Below are positions 6,352 to 14,067 of a DNA stretch of 20,437 nt, piece after piece. Source of the DNA: UBA6115 sp012514225 (GTDB lineage: Bacteria; Bacillota; Clostridia; Christensenellales; Aristaeellaceae); contig DAIOLC010000031.1 of the NCBI GenBank assembly GCA_036756425.1, positions 1 through 20,437 of the forward strand. The letters run 5' to 3'. Within the stretch, counting starts at the first letter, position 1, and the number at the start of each line of letters is the position of its first letter. The notes under the pieces were generated by a model. That model searched no databases and was not told where the DNA came from. It saw nothing but the letters and a program-made list of their open reading frames with translations. A program made the translations under genes and the position numbers.

Positions 6352-7232
6352 ATGATTTCCCGGAAGGTGTCCCAGTCGGACAGGTCCCCGGCCTCGTATC
6401 CGCGTTTGAACCATTCCTGGCGCTGCTCGCTGGTGCCGTGGTTGAAGGTGTCCGGGTCGGCGTAGCCCTGGGCCTTTTGCTGGATGGCGTCGTCGCCGAC
6501 CGCGGCGGCGGCGCTCATGGCCTCGGTCAGGTCGCCCCTCTCCAGGTAGCCGCGCTGCTGCATGTAGCGCGCAACCACGCCGGCCAGGTAGTCCGCCTGC
6601 AGTTCATAGGCGACGCTGTATCGATTGAAGTCCGCCTGGCTGATGGCGCCGGACGCAGCCTGCTGGCGCAGCGCGCTGAGCTCCCTCGTCACGCCCAGCA
6701 GGGTCTGCACATGGTGGCCGGCCTCGTGGGCGATGACGTAGGTCATCACAAAGTCGCCGTCCTGGGCGCCGTAGCGCTGAACCAGGGTGTCATAGAAGCT
6801 CAGGTCCAGGTAGATGGTCTTGTCCCCCGGGCAGTAGAAGGGTCCGACGCCGGAATTGGCGCCGCCGCAGGCGGTGTCGACGTAGTCGTTGTAGATGGTC
6901 AGCCGCGGCTCCTCGTACTGGGCGCGGTACTGGGACCTGGGCAGCACCTGGTTCCAGGTGTCCTCGATGTCCGCGAGCGCGACGGAAACGTACTCGAACA
7001 GCGTCTTCTCCCGGGCGGTCTCGGTGTAGCCGCTTTCACGCCCGGAAGGCGCGGGCGGCGCCTGCACACCGCCGCCCAGCAGGTCGGTCAGGAAACTGCC
7101 GTTGCCGGTGAGCAGGAAGAGGACCAGCGCGGCGACGACGCCGAGACCCCCCTTGGCGACCGTCCTCCCGGCAACCGGGCGTCCCCTTTGGTCGTTGACG
7201 TTGGTGGACTGCCTTCTGCCCTGCCATTTCAT
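6348..7232 (-). CDS. YpfJ-type neutral zinc metallopeptidase
   Basis: This belongs to the putative neutral zinc metallopeptidase family (YpfJ, PF04228), whose substrate is not established. From the ATG at 7232 (MKWQGRRQST, the usual family opening) it has 294 residues. There is one membrane segment at about 29-42, then an extracytoplasmic domain. The zinc site is HEAGHH (169-174), where His169 and His173 bind zinc and Glu170 is catalytic. Glu210 in YELQADYLAG is the probable third ligand. Cys122 and Cys134 (ACGG...FYCP) are conserved and could form a disulfide. The C-terminal part has HGTSEQR and WFKRGYE, typical of the family. It lies 42 bases after the HAD gene and overlaps msrB. An upstream in-frame start at 7265 lacks a good ribosome site. 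It ends in TGA. Confidence 0.9.
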   Translation of the reverse strand: MKWQGRRQSTNVNDQRGRPVAGRTVAKGGLGVVAALVLFLLTGNGSFLTDLLGGGVQAPPAPSGRESGYTETAREKTLFEYVSVALADIEDTWNQVLPRSQYRAQYEEPRLTIYNDYVDTACGGANSGVGPFYCPGDKTIYLDLSFYDTLVQRYGAQDGDFVMTYVIAHEAGHHVQTLLGVTRELSALRQQAASGAISQADFNRYSVAYELQADYLAGVVARYMQQRGYLERGDLTEAMSAAAAVGDDAIQQKAQGYADPDTFNHGTSEQRQEWFKRGYEAGDLSDWDTFREII

Positions 7233-7274
7233 GGTGTGCCTGCTTTCCGGCGCCGCCGCGCCCATAAACTGCGC

Positions 7275-8126
7275 TCAGTTCCCGCGATTTCGCGCGTACT
7301 CCATCGCTTTTTGAATATACCCCGCGTTCTCCACCGCGAAATCAGGCTGCGTCGCGCTTTGCCGGCAGACCTCCGGCGTGGTTTCGCCGGAGAAGACCAG
7401 GATGGTCGCCGCGCCGGCGCGCTTGCCGCAGAGGATGTCCGTGTAGATGCGGTCGCCCACCAGCACCGTCTCCCCCGGCTTGACGCCCGCCTTTTCCATC
7501 GCCAGCAGCGCGATTTCCGGCTCCGGCTTGCCTAAAAAGCGCGGCAGGCGGCCGGTGGCGTGCTCCAGGGCTTGGGCGATGGAGCCGCAATCGGGCACGT
7601 AGCCGAAGGCCGTCGGGCAGACCCAGTCCGGGTTGGTGGCCAGGTACTCGACCCCCCGGCCCAACAGTACGCTGGCGTCGACGAGCTTCTGGTAGGTCAG
7701 CTCGGTGTCGTATCCCATCAGCAGGCAATCGACGCCCTCTTCGACCCTGTCGGTCACCGGAAACCCCTCCCGGCGCAGCTGGGCCTTGAAAGACTCCGTG
7801 CCCAAGGCGTAAATCCGCCGACCCCGGTAATGCGCGCGCAGATGGCTGCAGGCCGCGTCCATGGACGTGAAGAAATCCCCGGGAGATGCGGGGATGCCCA
7901 GCCGCGCCAGCTTTTCGACATAGGCGTCCGTGCCCTTGCTGGAGTTGTTGGTCAAAAACAGGTAGGACGCGCCGCTGTCCCGGATGGCCTGCAGGAACCC
8001 GGCGGCGAAGGGAAAGAGGGTGTCCCCCAGGTAGAGGGTGCCGTCCATGTCCAGCAGGAACAGCTTCCGACCTTCCAGCAAACGGGCCAGGCCGACCAGC
8101 TCAGGCGTTTGCGGTTTCCGGCTCAT
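7275..8126 (-). CDS. HAD superfamily (subfamily IIA) phosphatase, NagD-like
   Basis: This is a cytosolic phosphatase of 283 residues from the ATG at 8126. That ATG has a GGAG site seven bases upstream, and the longer start at 8141 has none. HAD motif I is LLDMDGTLYLG (24-34), with nucleophile Asp26 and acid Asp28. Motif II is LTNNSS (58-63), with Thr59. Motif III is Lys200 in LGKPEP. Motif IV is GDRIYTD (224-230). The cap between motifs II and III places it in class IIA with NagD and p-nitrophenyl phosphatases. The substrate cannot be told from sequence; nucleotide monophosphates, phosphoglycolate and sugar phosphates are all known for relatives. Its start overlaps the end of the MFS gene by 26 bases, so the two are probably translated together. 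It ends in TGA. Confidence 0.92.
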   Translation of the reverse strand: MSRKPQTPELVGLARLLEGRKLFLLDMDGTLYLGDTLFPFAAGFLQAIRDSGASYLFLTNNSSKGTDAYVEKLARLGIPASPGDFFTSMDAACSHLRAHYRGRRIYALGTESFKAQLRREGFPVTDRVEEGVDCLLMGYDTELTYQKLVDASVLLGRGVEYLATNPDWVCPTAFGYVPDCGSIAQALEHATGRLPRFLGKPEPEIALLAMEKAGVKPGETVLVGDRIYTDILCGKRAGAATILVFSGETTPEVCRQSATQPDFAVENAGYIQKAMEYARNRGN

Positions 8127-9390
8127 CCAGCGTCTCCACATCCAGCGCCGCGCGCAGTTTCATCAGCAGGAACAGGGCCGCCAGGGCCAGCAGGGCCGAG
8201 AGCAGCATCGGCAGCGCCAGGTGCCACTTGGACAAAAACCCGTTGAGGGTGCCGAAGGGCGAGGTCACCAGCAGGCTGAACGCCAACGAGAAGCCGAACA
8301 TCCGGGCGCGCTCCGACTGGTCCAGCAGCAGCATCTGCAGGCTGGAGAACAGGGGGATGAGCATGCTCAGCGCGACCGCTTCCGCGACGACGCCCGGGAA
8401 GACCAGGAAGGCCGCGTTGCGGGGCAGCAGGAAGAGCATCAGGTGCAGCAGGAAGAGGATGGAAAGGCCGATGCCGATGGGTTTGAAGAAGCGCTTGGGG
8501 GACAGGCGCTGGGACAGGGTGAAGTACCCGACCAGCATCACCACCGAGCGCAGGCCGGAGAGCAGGGGGAGGGACTCCTCCCCGATGCCCAGGCCGCCCG
8601 TGAGCAGCAGGGGCCAGAAGTTTTCCGTCGCGCTGCGGATGACCATGACGCAGGACATAATCCCCAGGACCAGCATCAGCTCGCGCTTTCTGAACATGGA
8701 CCTGAGCACGCGGCCGCTGCCCCTGAGCGCGTAGCCGAGGGGCTTGCCCCTCAGTTCCCTTTTCCGGGCCTCCCCCGCCGCGGTCTCCCGGGTCAGCCGG
8801 TGCAGCAGGTACATCTTGAGCGCCATGCTCAGGAAGGCGAAGAAATACAGGCCGCGCATCACGCTGACCAGGGGGAAGCGGCTGACCAGCAGGCTGGTGA
8901 GCGGGGCGGCGAAACCGGCCAGGAGGGTGGCGATGTTCAAAAAGGCGTACAGGCTGACCAGCAAGTGCCTGGGGGTGTCCTCCACCATCAGCAGCCCGAA
9001 GGAGTTCTCGGAAATCCGGTTGGCCCCGTTGAACGCCGCCGCAATGACGAACCAGGCGAAGCCCTGCGCGTTCATCCACAGCAGGAAGGGGATGATCCAG
9101 GCGAAGACATCGGCAATCACCGTCGTCCACCGTCTGCCCAGGCGGTCGGTCATCACACCGCCAATAAGGGAAAAGAGCATCTGGCTCAAGAGGTAGACCG
9201 TGACCACCACGCCGATTTTCACGTTGTCCAGCCCCAGCGCCTCCATGTACTTGGCGGCCAGGGGCAGGTAGAGGTTGACGGGCACGCCCCAGAGCGGCTC
9301 GGTATAAATGCAGGCGCGCGCGTTGCCCCGCAGGTTGATCAGCGTGTCTATCAGGGGATTGCGCCTCAGCAGCGCCTTGATGCCCGACAT
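8101..9390 (-). CDS. Major facilitator superfamily transporter
   Basis: This is a membrane carrier of 429 residues with 11-12 hydrophobic segments. The MFS motif A is seen as GGVMTDRLGRRWTT (77-90) in the loop after the second segment. A basic central loop (about 200-240, rich in Arg, Lys and Glu) separates the two six-helix halves. The short hydrophilic tail ends LDEPETANA. The substrate is not predictable; the sequence shows no drug-pump signature that I recognise. An AAGGAGG site lies nine bases before the ATG. It is the first gene of a four-gene operon (MFS, HAD, metallopeptidase, msrB) behind a good promoter. Its 3' end overlaps the HAD gene. Confidence 0.88.
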   Translation of the reverse strand: MSGIKALLRRNPLIDTLINLRGNARACIYTEPLWGVPVNLYLPLAAKYMEALGLDNVKIGVVVTVYLLSQMLFSLIGGVMTDRLGRRWTTVIADVFAWIIPFLLWMNAQGFAWFVIAAAFNGANRISENSFGLLMVEDTPRHLLVSLYAFLNIATLLAGFAAPLTSLLVSRFPLVSVMRGLYFFAFLSMALKMYLLHRLTRETAAGEARKRELRGKPLGYALRGSGRVLRSMFRKRELMLVLGIMSCVMVIRSATENFWPLLLTGGLGIGEESLPLLSGLRSVVMLVGYFTLSQRLSPKRFFKPIGIGLSILFLLHLMLFLLPRNAAFLVFPGVVAEAVALSMLIPLFSSLQMLLLDQSERARMFGFSLAFSLLVTSPFGTLNGFLSKWHLALPMLLSALLALAALFLLMKLRAALDVETLDEPETANA

Positions 9391-9423
9391 CCGGCCGCGC
9401 CTCCTTGTTGTTCCTTCTTTTTC

Positions 9424-9452
9424 ATCATATCGGCCCTAAGGCCGGATGGCAA
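9424..9452 (-). promoter_or_regulatory. Promoter of the MFS-HAD-metallopeptidase-msrB operon
   Basis: On the minus strand TTGCCA (9447-9452) and TATGAT (9424-9429) are spaced by exactly 17 bases, each one mismatch from consensus. The spacer holds an inverted repeat, CGGCC-N4-GGCCG (9431-9444), placed where a repressor could block polymerase. The rest of 9391-9522 has GC-rich small hairpins without a T-tract. Confidence 0.65.
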
Positions 9453-9522
9453 GCGGGATGAAAGCCCATCGCCCGGCCGCCCAAAGAAGGGCCGGTCCGC
9501 CTTTTCCCGCCGCCCTGCGGCG

Positions 9523-10113
9523 TCAAACCCCCGAGCGGAGGTTGCCGATGGTCCTCTCCTCGAGGCTCACGTGCTCGAACACGCGGTCCCCGCCTTCGCC
9601 CAGCGGGGACTGGGCCAGGAGGCCCACCTTGAGCGTCCGCGCGGCCTTGAGGCGGAAGACCCGGACCATGTCGTAGCGCTCGCCGTCCAGGGAATAGTGC
9701 AGCGCGAAATGATCGCCCGCCCGGGCCATCTGCAGCCAGACCGTCTCCCCCTCGATGTTGCAGCCGTTGGCGTCGTCGGAATGCACCCGGGTGACCACGC
9801 TGACCACGGCGCGGGTGCCGAAGTCCGTCTGCTCGAAAGCCAGCTTGACCCAGGTCTTCAGGTCTTGCATGAACAGCAGCGCGCCGGCGTCATAATCGGA
9901 CACGAACTTCAGGGAGACCCTGGCCTTCAGCACGAAGTCGCCTTTCACCAGGGTGTAATAGAAGGGAGCGTTGTGAACCGAGTCCTCCGGGATGCCGTCC
10001 GCGCCAAGCTTCATGCCAAAGTTGAAAATATCCGTGCGGGCAGGCGCCTTCAGGGTGAGCCGGTTCCCCTCCTCCTTGATGCCGCTCTCGTTGAGCCACT
10101 GGAACTTCCTCAT
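9523..10113 (-). CDS. DUF1349 domain protein (concanavalin-like fold)
   Basis: This is a soluble 196-residue protein with no signal peptide. Its pattern fits DUF1349 proteins, which adopt a concanavalin-like beta sandwich. It has alternating strands, with FNFG (30-33), the APFYYTLVKGDFVLKARV region (49-66), DAGALLFMQD (75-84), WLQMARAGDHFALHYS followed by DG (126-143), and a final strand block LKVGLLAQSP. Proteins of this family are often annotated as 'regulation of enolase protein 1' by old homology, with no proven enzymatic role. The length (about 190-200) is normal for the family. An AAGGAC site lies before the ATG. The gene follows the DsrE-like gene by 29 bases and ends in TGA. Confidence 0.83.
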   Translation of the reverse strand: MRKFQWLNESGIKEEGNRLTLKAPARTDIFNFGMKLGADGIPEDSVHNAPFYYTLVKGDFVLKARVSLKFVSDYDAGALLFMQDLKTWVKLAFEQTDFGTRAVVSVVTRVHSDDANGCNIEGETVWLQMARAGDHFALHYSLDGERYDMVRVFRLKAARTLKVGLLAQSPLGEGGDRVFEHVSLEERTIGNLRSGV

Positions 10114-10142
10114 GTCCTTCCCCTTTCCCCGATTTCGGCGGC

Positions 10143-10481
10143 TTACATGCTGACGACGGCGTACCCTTGGTCGACAAAGGGCTTCATGCCGGCGTGGCCG
10201 CTCATGTCCGAAAGCATCGGCAGGCCCAGGGCGGCGTTTTGCTCGTACACGCCCAGGGTCCTGGAGCAGGCCAGGCAGATGCCCGCCAGCAGGCCCATCG
10301 CCCGGGCCTTGAGGTAGACGGGGTTTTGCTCCGCGTCAAGGACCGGCGCCAGCTTGACCGACGCGCCCTCGAAAACCACGCGGACCTCCGCCCCGCCCTC
10401 GGAGAGCTGCACGGCGTTGAGCAGCACGTGCATGAAGCAGCTTTTCTCCCCGGTCATGCCATACAGCAGGATCTTTTTCAT
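10143..10481 (-). CDS. DsrE/DsrF-like small protein
   Basis: This is a 112-residue cytosolic protein beginning MKKILLYGMTGEKSCFMHVLL. It has the alternating strand-helix pattern of the DsrE/YchN-like fold: strand 3-8, helix 17-27, strand 31-38, and a Cys-bearing helix. Cys15, Cys69 and Cys72 (CLAC in GICLACSRTLGV) are its cysteines; related proteins use cysteines in sulfur relay, but some members lack that function. AAAGGAGA six bases before the ATG sets the start. It leads a two-gene operon with the DUF1349 gene, and the pairing suggests a shared, unknown job. It ends in TAA. Confidence 0.78.
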   Translation of the reverse strand: MKKILLYGMTGEKSCFMHVLLNAVQLSEGGAEVRVVFEGASVKLAPVLDAEQNPVYLKARAMGLLAGICLACSRTLGVYEQNAALGLPMLSDMSGHAGMKPFVDQGYAVVSM

Positions 10482-10510
10482 CGCTTTTCTCCTTTGTGTT
10501 TTCAGCGCTC

Positions 10511-10539
10511 AGCATAGCACACCCGCCGATGCCGGGCAA
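10511..10539 (-). promoter_or_regulatory. Extended -10 promoter of the DsrE-DUF1349 operon
   Basis: On the minus strand TTGCCC (10534-10539) and TATGCT (10511-10516) are 17 bases apart, and the -10 is preceded by TGC, an extended -10 (TGn) element. The start ATG lies about 30 bases downstream. The spacer contains a small CCCG/CGGG inverted repeat. Confidence 0.65.
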
Positions 10540-10576
10540 AGGCCGCCGAGGTACAACGCCGCAAGCTGGCCTGTAT

Positions 10577-10599
10577 GAAAAAGCGGGGCGTGCCCCGCT
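10577..10599 (-). terminator. Intrinsic terminator after the SH3-domain gene
   Basis: The minus-strand RNA forms AGCGGGGC/GCCCCGCT (10582-10599) and continues into five Us (complement of 10578-10582). It sits 27 bases after the TGA of the exported SH3-like gene, so it is a good rho-independent terminator. Confidence 0.75.
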
Positions 10600-10625
10600 A
10601 TAAAACAGAAGAAATCCGACAGCGC

Positions 10626-11516
10626 TCAGTCGTAGCGCTTGAGGTATTCCGCCATCATGTAGCCATGGTAACCCTCGTACTCAATCCGCGCCCAGCCGTC
10701 CTGGATGTCCAGCACGACGACGGACTGCCCGGACTTGACCGTGGTATAGACGGCGCCCTTCCGGCTGGGCTCGGCGCGCAGTCGCACGTTGGCTTCCCGC
10801 GACGGCTCGATGCTCACCACCCCCGTCAGCAGGCCCATGTCCCGGCCGACGGCCACTTCGCGCAGGTACTGCGTCAGCAGGTAGCCCTCCCTGCCCTCGT
10901 GGCGCACCAGGGAGAAGGTCTCCCCCCGGGCCATCAGCAGGACCGCGCGGCCGCTGCGGATGCTGGCAAGCGCCTTGGACCGGGTGGCCATCTCCGCGCG
11001 CAGGGTCAGCTTGCCGCCCGGCGCGGCCACCAGCGCGATGACCGGCTGGGGGGAGCCGTAGCCGAAGCTCAGGGCATAGGTCGGCGCGTATCCCGTCAGC
11101 TCGCCATGCTTCACCTTGCTCCAGGGATTGCCCAGGATGACCAGCCCCAGCACACTGCCTTCCGGCAGCTGCGAAAGGACGGCGGATTCGCTGGCGGGCA
11201 GCTCGAACAGGGCGACGCCGCCCGGCTCGGTCACGACGGCTTCCGCCTTGGCGTCGGCGTTGGGCTGCGGAATCTGGTCGCGGGGCAGGATGGGCAGGGT
11301 GGCAGCCGGCGCGGGGGACGCGGAGGGGCCCGGCGCAGGCGATTCCTCCGCCGCGGGGACGGGCTCGTCCGGCCGGGGTTCCGCCGGCTGTTCCTCCGTC
11401 ACGGCAGGGGATTGCTCCGTCACGGCGGCATCCTCGGCCAGGGCGGGCATGGCAGACAGGGTGACCAGCAAGGCAAGGGACAGCAAAAGGGCGGTCAAGC
11501 GACAGAATCTGGTCAT
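10626..11516 (-). CDS. Exported protein with repeated SH3-like (SH3b) domains
   Basis: This is a 296-residue protein from the ATG at 11516, which has GAAGGAGG seven bases upstream. A TTG two codons earlier also fits the frame but is placed worse. A signal peptide (1-27, ending MPALA) is followed by a Pro/Ala/Glu-rich linker of about 50 residues (28-80), typical of wall-spanning spacers. Then come three SH3-like units, roughly 93-148, 163-216 and 228-296. The last is the clearest: VRLRAEPSRKGAVYTTVKSGQSVVV followed by WARIEYEGYHGYMMAEYL. SH3b domains usually bind cell wall. No catalytic domain is present, so it could be a wall-binding or sensing protein. It is monocistronic with its own promoter and terminator. 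It ends in TGA. Confidence 0.85.
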   Translation of the reverse strand: MTRFCRLTALLLSLALLVTLSAMPALAEDAAVTEQSPAVTEEQPAEPRPDEPVPAAEESPAPGPSASPAPAATLPILPRDQIPQPNADAKAEAVVTEPGGVALFELPASESAVLSQLPEGSVLGLVILGNPWSKVKHGELTGYAPTYALSFGYGSPQPVIALVAAPGGKLTLRAEMATRSKALASIRSGRAVLLMARGETFSLVRHEGREGYLLTQYLREVAVGRDMGLLTGVVSIEPSREANVRLRAEPSRKGAVYTTVKSGQSVVVLDIQDGWARIEYEGYHGYMMAEYLKRYD

Positions 11517-11566
11517 TCGCAACCCTCCTTCATCATTCTTTCAAAGTAGTCAATACTTCTGTAACA

Positions 11567-11595
11567 ATTGTACGCGCTTGCGGAACTGGTGTCAA
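11567..11595 (-). promoter_or_regulatory. Consensus-like promoter of the SH3-domain gene
   Basis: On the minus strand a perfect TTGACA (11590-11595) and TACAAT (11567-11572) are 17 bases apart. The transcript would start near 11560, about 44 bases before the ATG. This is the best sigma-A-type promoter in the window. Confidence 0.85.
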
Positions 11596-11668
11596 CAAGC
11601 GGCCCGCGAGGTATCCGGCCCGGCCACGTGCTGCCTCCGCAAACCGGCGGCAGCCGGCGCAATAGGGA

Positions 11669-11697
11669 AACCCGGCGCGCCATGGCGCTGCCGGGTT
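11669..11697 (-). terminator. Terminator hairpin after thioredoxin
   Basis: The minus-strand RNA forms AACCCGGC/GCCGGGTT with an inner GCGCC/GGCGC pair, and the arm is followed by TTTCCC. It lies 27 bases past the trxA TAA. The U-tract is short, so strength is uncertain. Confidence 0.6.
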
Positions 11698-11724
11698 GGA
11701 CAAAGCCTGCCGAACGAAACGGGC

Positions 11725-12033
11725 TTACTGCAGCATCGCCAGGATGTTCGCCTTGGGCACCGCGCCGACGGTTTTGTTGGCGACTTCGCCGTTCTTGAAG
11801 ACGTACAGCGAGGGAATGCTCATGATGCGGTACTTGCGCGCCAAATCCTGCTGCTCGTCCACGTTGACCTTGCCGACCTTGATTTCGGGATGCTCGCCGG
11901 CGATTTCCTCGACCACGGGGCTGACCATCCGGCAGGGCCCGCACCAGGGCGCCCAGAAGTCAATCAGGACGGGCTTGTCGGACTGAAGCACTTCCTTCTC
12001 AAAGTTCTCGCTGGTAATGGTAATCACTGACAT
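11725..12033 (-). CDS. trxA: Thioredoxin
   Basis: This is a small cytosolic disulfide reductase of 102 residues from the ATG at 12033, which has AAAGGTGG seven bases upstream. The thioredoxin fold shows VLIDFWAPWCGPCRM (22-36) with active-site Cys31 and Cys34. VGKVNVDE is followed by the cis-proline segment IPSLYVFKNGE. The longer in-frame start (12069) adds 12 residues that no thioredoxin has. The length is normal. It is flanked by its own terminator and follows the phn operon by 146 bases on the same strand, without an obvious functional link. Thioredoxin is the usual electron donor for MsrB, but an exported MsrB would need a membrane relay. It ends in TAA. Confidence 0.96.
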   Translation of the reverse strand: MSVITITSENFEKEVLQSDKPVLIDFWAPWCGPCRMVSPVVEEIAGEHPEIKVGKVNVDEQQDLARKYRIMSIPSLYVFKNGEVANKTVGAVPKANILAMLQ

Positions 12034-12073
12034 TTCAATTCCACCTTTCATCTTCAAGCCTTCCGGCAAAGGA

Positions 12074-12101
12074 TATATACCCCCCGCCCCCGCCGGATAA
12101 A
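12074..12101 (-). promoter_or_regulatory. Possible trxA promoter
   Basis: On the minus strand TATATA (12074-12079) lies about 40 bases before the trxA ATG. A poor TTTATC (12096-12101) stands 16 bases upstream of it. The assignment is tentative, since the -35 is weak and the spacer is almost all G. Confidence 0.35.
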
Positions 12102-12179
12102 CAGGTTTTCATCCGGGAAACGCAGCCCGGACAGGGGGCAACAGGCAGATGGCGGACGACATGAAGAGCGCGGCAGGAA

Positions 12180-13007
12180 TCAGAGCCCCTGGGCCAGGCG
12201 CTTGCGCAGGCGGGTGGAAAAGTACTCGATGACCAGCATCAGCAGGATCATGCCCGTCAGGAAGGCGCCGGCCATGGACCAGCGGCGGGTGGAGATGGTC
12301 TGGATGAGGACGGCGCCGATGCCGCCCGCGCCCACGACGCCCAGGGTGGAGGCGTCCTTGATGTTGATGTCGAAGCGGTAGATGACGGTGGACACCATGT
12401 TGGCGGTCAGCTGCGGCAGGATGCCGTAGCGGATTTTCTGGAAGGTGGTGCAGCCCATGGCGTTCAGGGACTCCAGGATGCGGGTGTCGACGTCCTCGAT
12501 GGCCGTCACGTACATCTTGGAAATCATGCCGATGGAGCATACGCTCTGGGTGACCACGCCGCACAGCGCGCCCGGGCCGGTGACCCGGATCCAGATGAGC
12601 GCCCAGACCAGGCTGGGGATGGTGCGCACCAGCATGACCAGGGAGCGGGACAGGAAGGCCACGGGCCTGGGCACGATCTTCTCCGAGGACAGGAAGGCGA
12701 AGGGGACGGCCAGCAGGCCGCCGAACAGCGTGCCCAGCAGCGCGATGGCCACCGTCTCGAACAGCAGGTAGGCGACGCCGAAGGGGCTCATGTCGAACAG
12801 CACGCTGGGGTCCGGGTTGAAGATGCCGTAGATGACACCATAGGCGACCTCGCTGCCCTTGGTGGTGACCCCCTTGAACTCGATGCCAGAAGCCGACCAG
12901 TACAGCGCGGCGGCGAGCGCCAGGAACACCAGCGCGGTCTTCCACCAGCCGTGGGGGCGGCGCCCGTACTGCTCCAGCGCCCGGGGGGAGGGTTGGAATT
13001 GGCTCAT
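12180..13007 (-). CDS. phnE: Phosphonate-type ABC transporter permease (second)
   Basis: This is a membrane permease of 275 residues. It has an N-terminal membrane segment (about 22-40) and about five further segments in a binding-protein-dependent transport domain. The EAA loop that contacts the ATPase is ESLNAMGCTTFQKIRYGILPQL (179-200, split by Cys186). ASTLGVVGAGGIGAVL (219-234) is a PhnE signature. It follows the other permease by 10 bases with a GAGGAG ribosome site. Two PhnE-type permeases per operon are common in phosphonate, phosphite and related importers, where they form a heterodimer. No C-P lyase, ptx or htx genes are in the window, so the substrate is unproven. It is the last gene of the operon and ends in TGA. 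Confidence 0.92.
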   Translation of the reverse strand: MSQFQPSPRALEQYGRRPHGWWKTALVFLALAAALYWSASGIEFKGVTTKGSEVAYGVIYGIFNPDPSVLFDMSPFGVAYLLFETVAIALLGTLFGGLLAVPFAFLSSEKIVPRPVAFLSRSLVMLVRTIPSLVWALIWIRVTGPGALCGVVTQSVCSIGMISKMYVTAIEDVDTRILESLNAMGCTTFQKIRYGILPQLTANMVSTVIYRFDINIKDASTLGVVGAGGIGAVLIQTISTRRWSMAGAFLTGMILLMLVIEYFSTRLRKRLAQGL

Positions 13008-13017
13008 CAGGCGCTCC

Positions 13018-14067
13018 TCAACTCAGTTTTTTCCGCAGCCAGCCGGACAAGTTGTCGATGACCAGGACAGTCACGAACAGCGCCAGCAGCACCATGCCCA
13101 GGCCCCGGTAGTCGCGCCAGCCGACACGCTCGGCAATCAGGATGCCCAGGCCGCCCGCGCCCACGTAGCCCAGGATGGAGGCGGCGCGGATGTTCATCTC
13201 AAAGCTGTACAGGGAATGGGACAGGTAGGTGGGCAGAATCTGGGGCATGCAGGCCGTCCAGAACGCCTGGAAGCGGTTGGCGCCCAGGGATTCCATGGCC
13301 TCGAAGGGCCCCATGTCGATGGTTTCGATGCTCTCATACAGCATCTTGGCCACCACGCCAAAGGTGAACAGCGTGATGGCGACCGTGCCAGCGAAGGTGC
13401 CCAGGCCGAAAATCAGCGCGCTGACGGAGGCGATGATGAGGGTGGGCAGGGTGCGCACGACGTTGATGACGACCCGCAGCAGGGAGAGCACCACCGGGTT
13501 GCGGTTGATGTTGGAGCTGGACAGGACGGCAAAGGGCAGCGATAGGAAGGAGCCCAGGGCGGAGCCGACCAGGGACATCTTGACCGTGTCCACCAGCGGG
13601 GGCCAGACCTTGTTGAAATACTCAAAATCCGGCTGGAAGATGTCCCCCAGGATGCCGGCCATGTAGTGCCCGCGGTGGAAGATGATGCCCAGCTCAAAGC
13701 GGGTTACCCACAGGGACAGGCCGACCGCCGGCAGCAGGAAGGCGAGCGCCAGCAGCGTGCGGGAGCGGGGCCGGTCCACGGAGTGGCCGTTCTCCAGCGT
13801 CACGGGGACGGGTACCAGATAAAGCTGAACAAGCCAGTATATAATGGCGACACCGACAATCATCAGACCCAGCGGCTCCAGCACGCGGGCCGCGGAGCCG
13901 CCCAAGACCAGCGAGAGGAGATACAGCGCGAGCCCCAGCCCCAGCAGGACGTAGGCGACAAGCTCCGGCGGGACACGCCGGCGCTTCGCCCTGCGCTCCG
14001 GCGCGGCGTCCGCCAGCCGGGAACCCGCCTGCACGTTGGGGCGGTATTGCCGCCTGGGCTGGGTCAT
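13018..14067 (-). CDS. phnE: Phosphonate-type ABC transporter permease (first), with extended N-terminus
   Basis: This is a permease of 349 residues, longer than most PhnE proteins (about 260-280). The extra N-terminal part holds a basic cytosolic stretch (1-34) and two added membrane segments (about 36-56 and 63-86). The transport domain follows, from about 156. The EAA loop is EAMESLGANRFQAFWTACMP (256-275). AASILGYVGAGGLGILI (295-311) is the PhnE signature. The ATG overlaps the phnC stop (ATGA junction). It presumably pairs with the second permease and PhnC. It ends in TGA. Confidence 0.92.
   Translation of the reverse strand: MTQPRRQYRPNVQAGSRLADAAPERRAKRRRVPPELVAYVLLGLGLALYLLSLVLGGSAARVLEPLGLMIVGVAIIYWLVQLYLVPVPVTLENGHSVDRPRSRTLLALAFLLPAVGLSLWVTRFELGIIFHRGHYMAGILGDIFQPDFEYFNKVWPPLVDTVKMSLVGSALGSFLSLPFAVLSSSNINRNPVVLSLLRVVINVVRTLPTLIIASVSALIFGLGTFAGTVAITLFTFGVVAKMLYESIETIDMGPFEAMESLGANRFQAFWTACMPQILPTYLSHSLYSFEMNIRAASILGYVGAGGLGILIAERVGWRDYRGLGMVLLALFVTVLVIDNLSGWLRKKLS

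Noticed and set aside
9480..9522. A terminator after the DUF1349 gene
   Set aside because: Small GC hairpins (CGCCGC/GCGGCG) are present, but no T-tract follows on the minus strand.
8038..10317. A 759-codon open frame on the plus strand
   Set aside because: It runs antisense to the MFS, DUF1349 and DsrE-like genes and has no recognisable domain; it is a GC-driven shadow.
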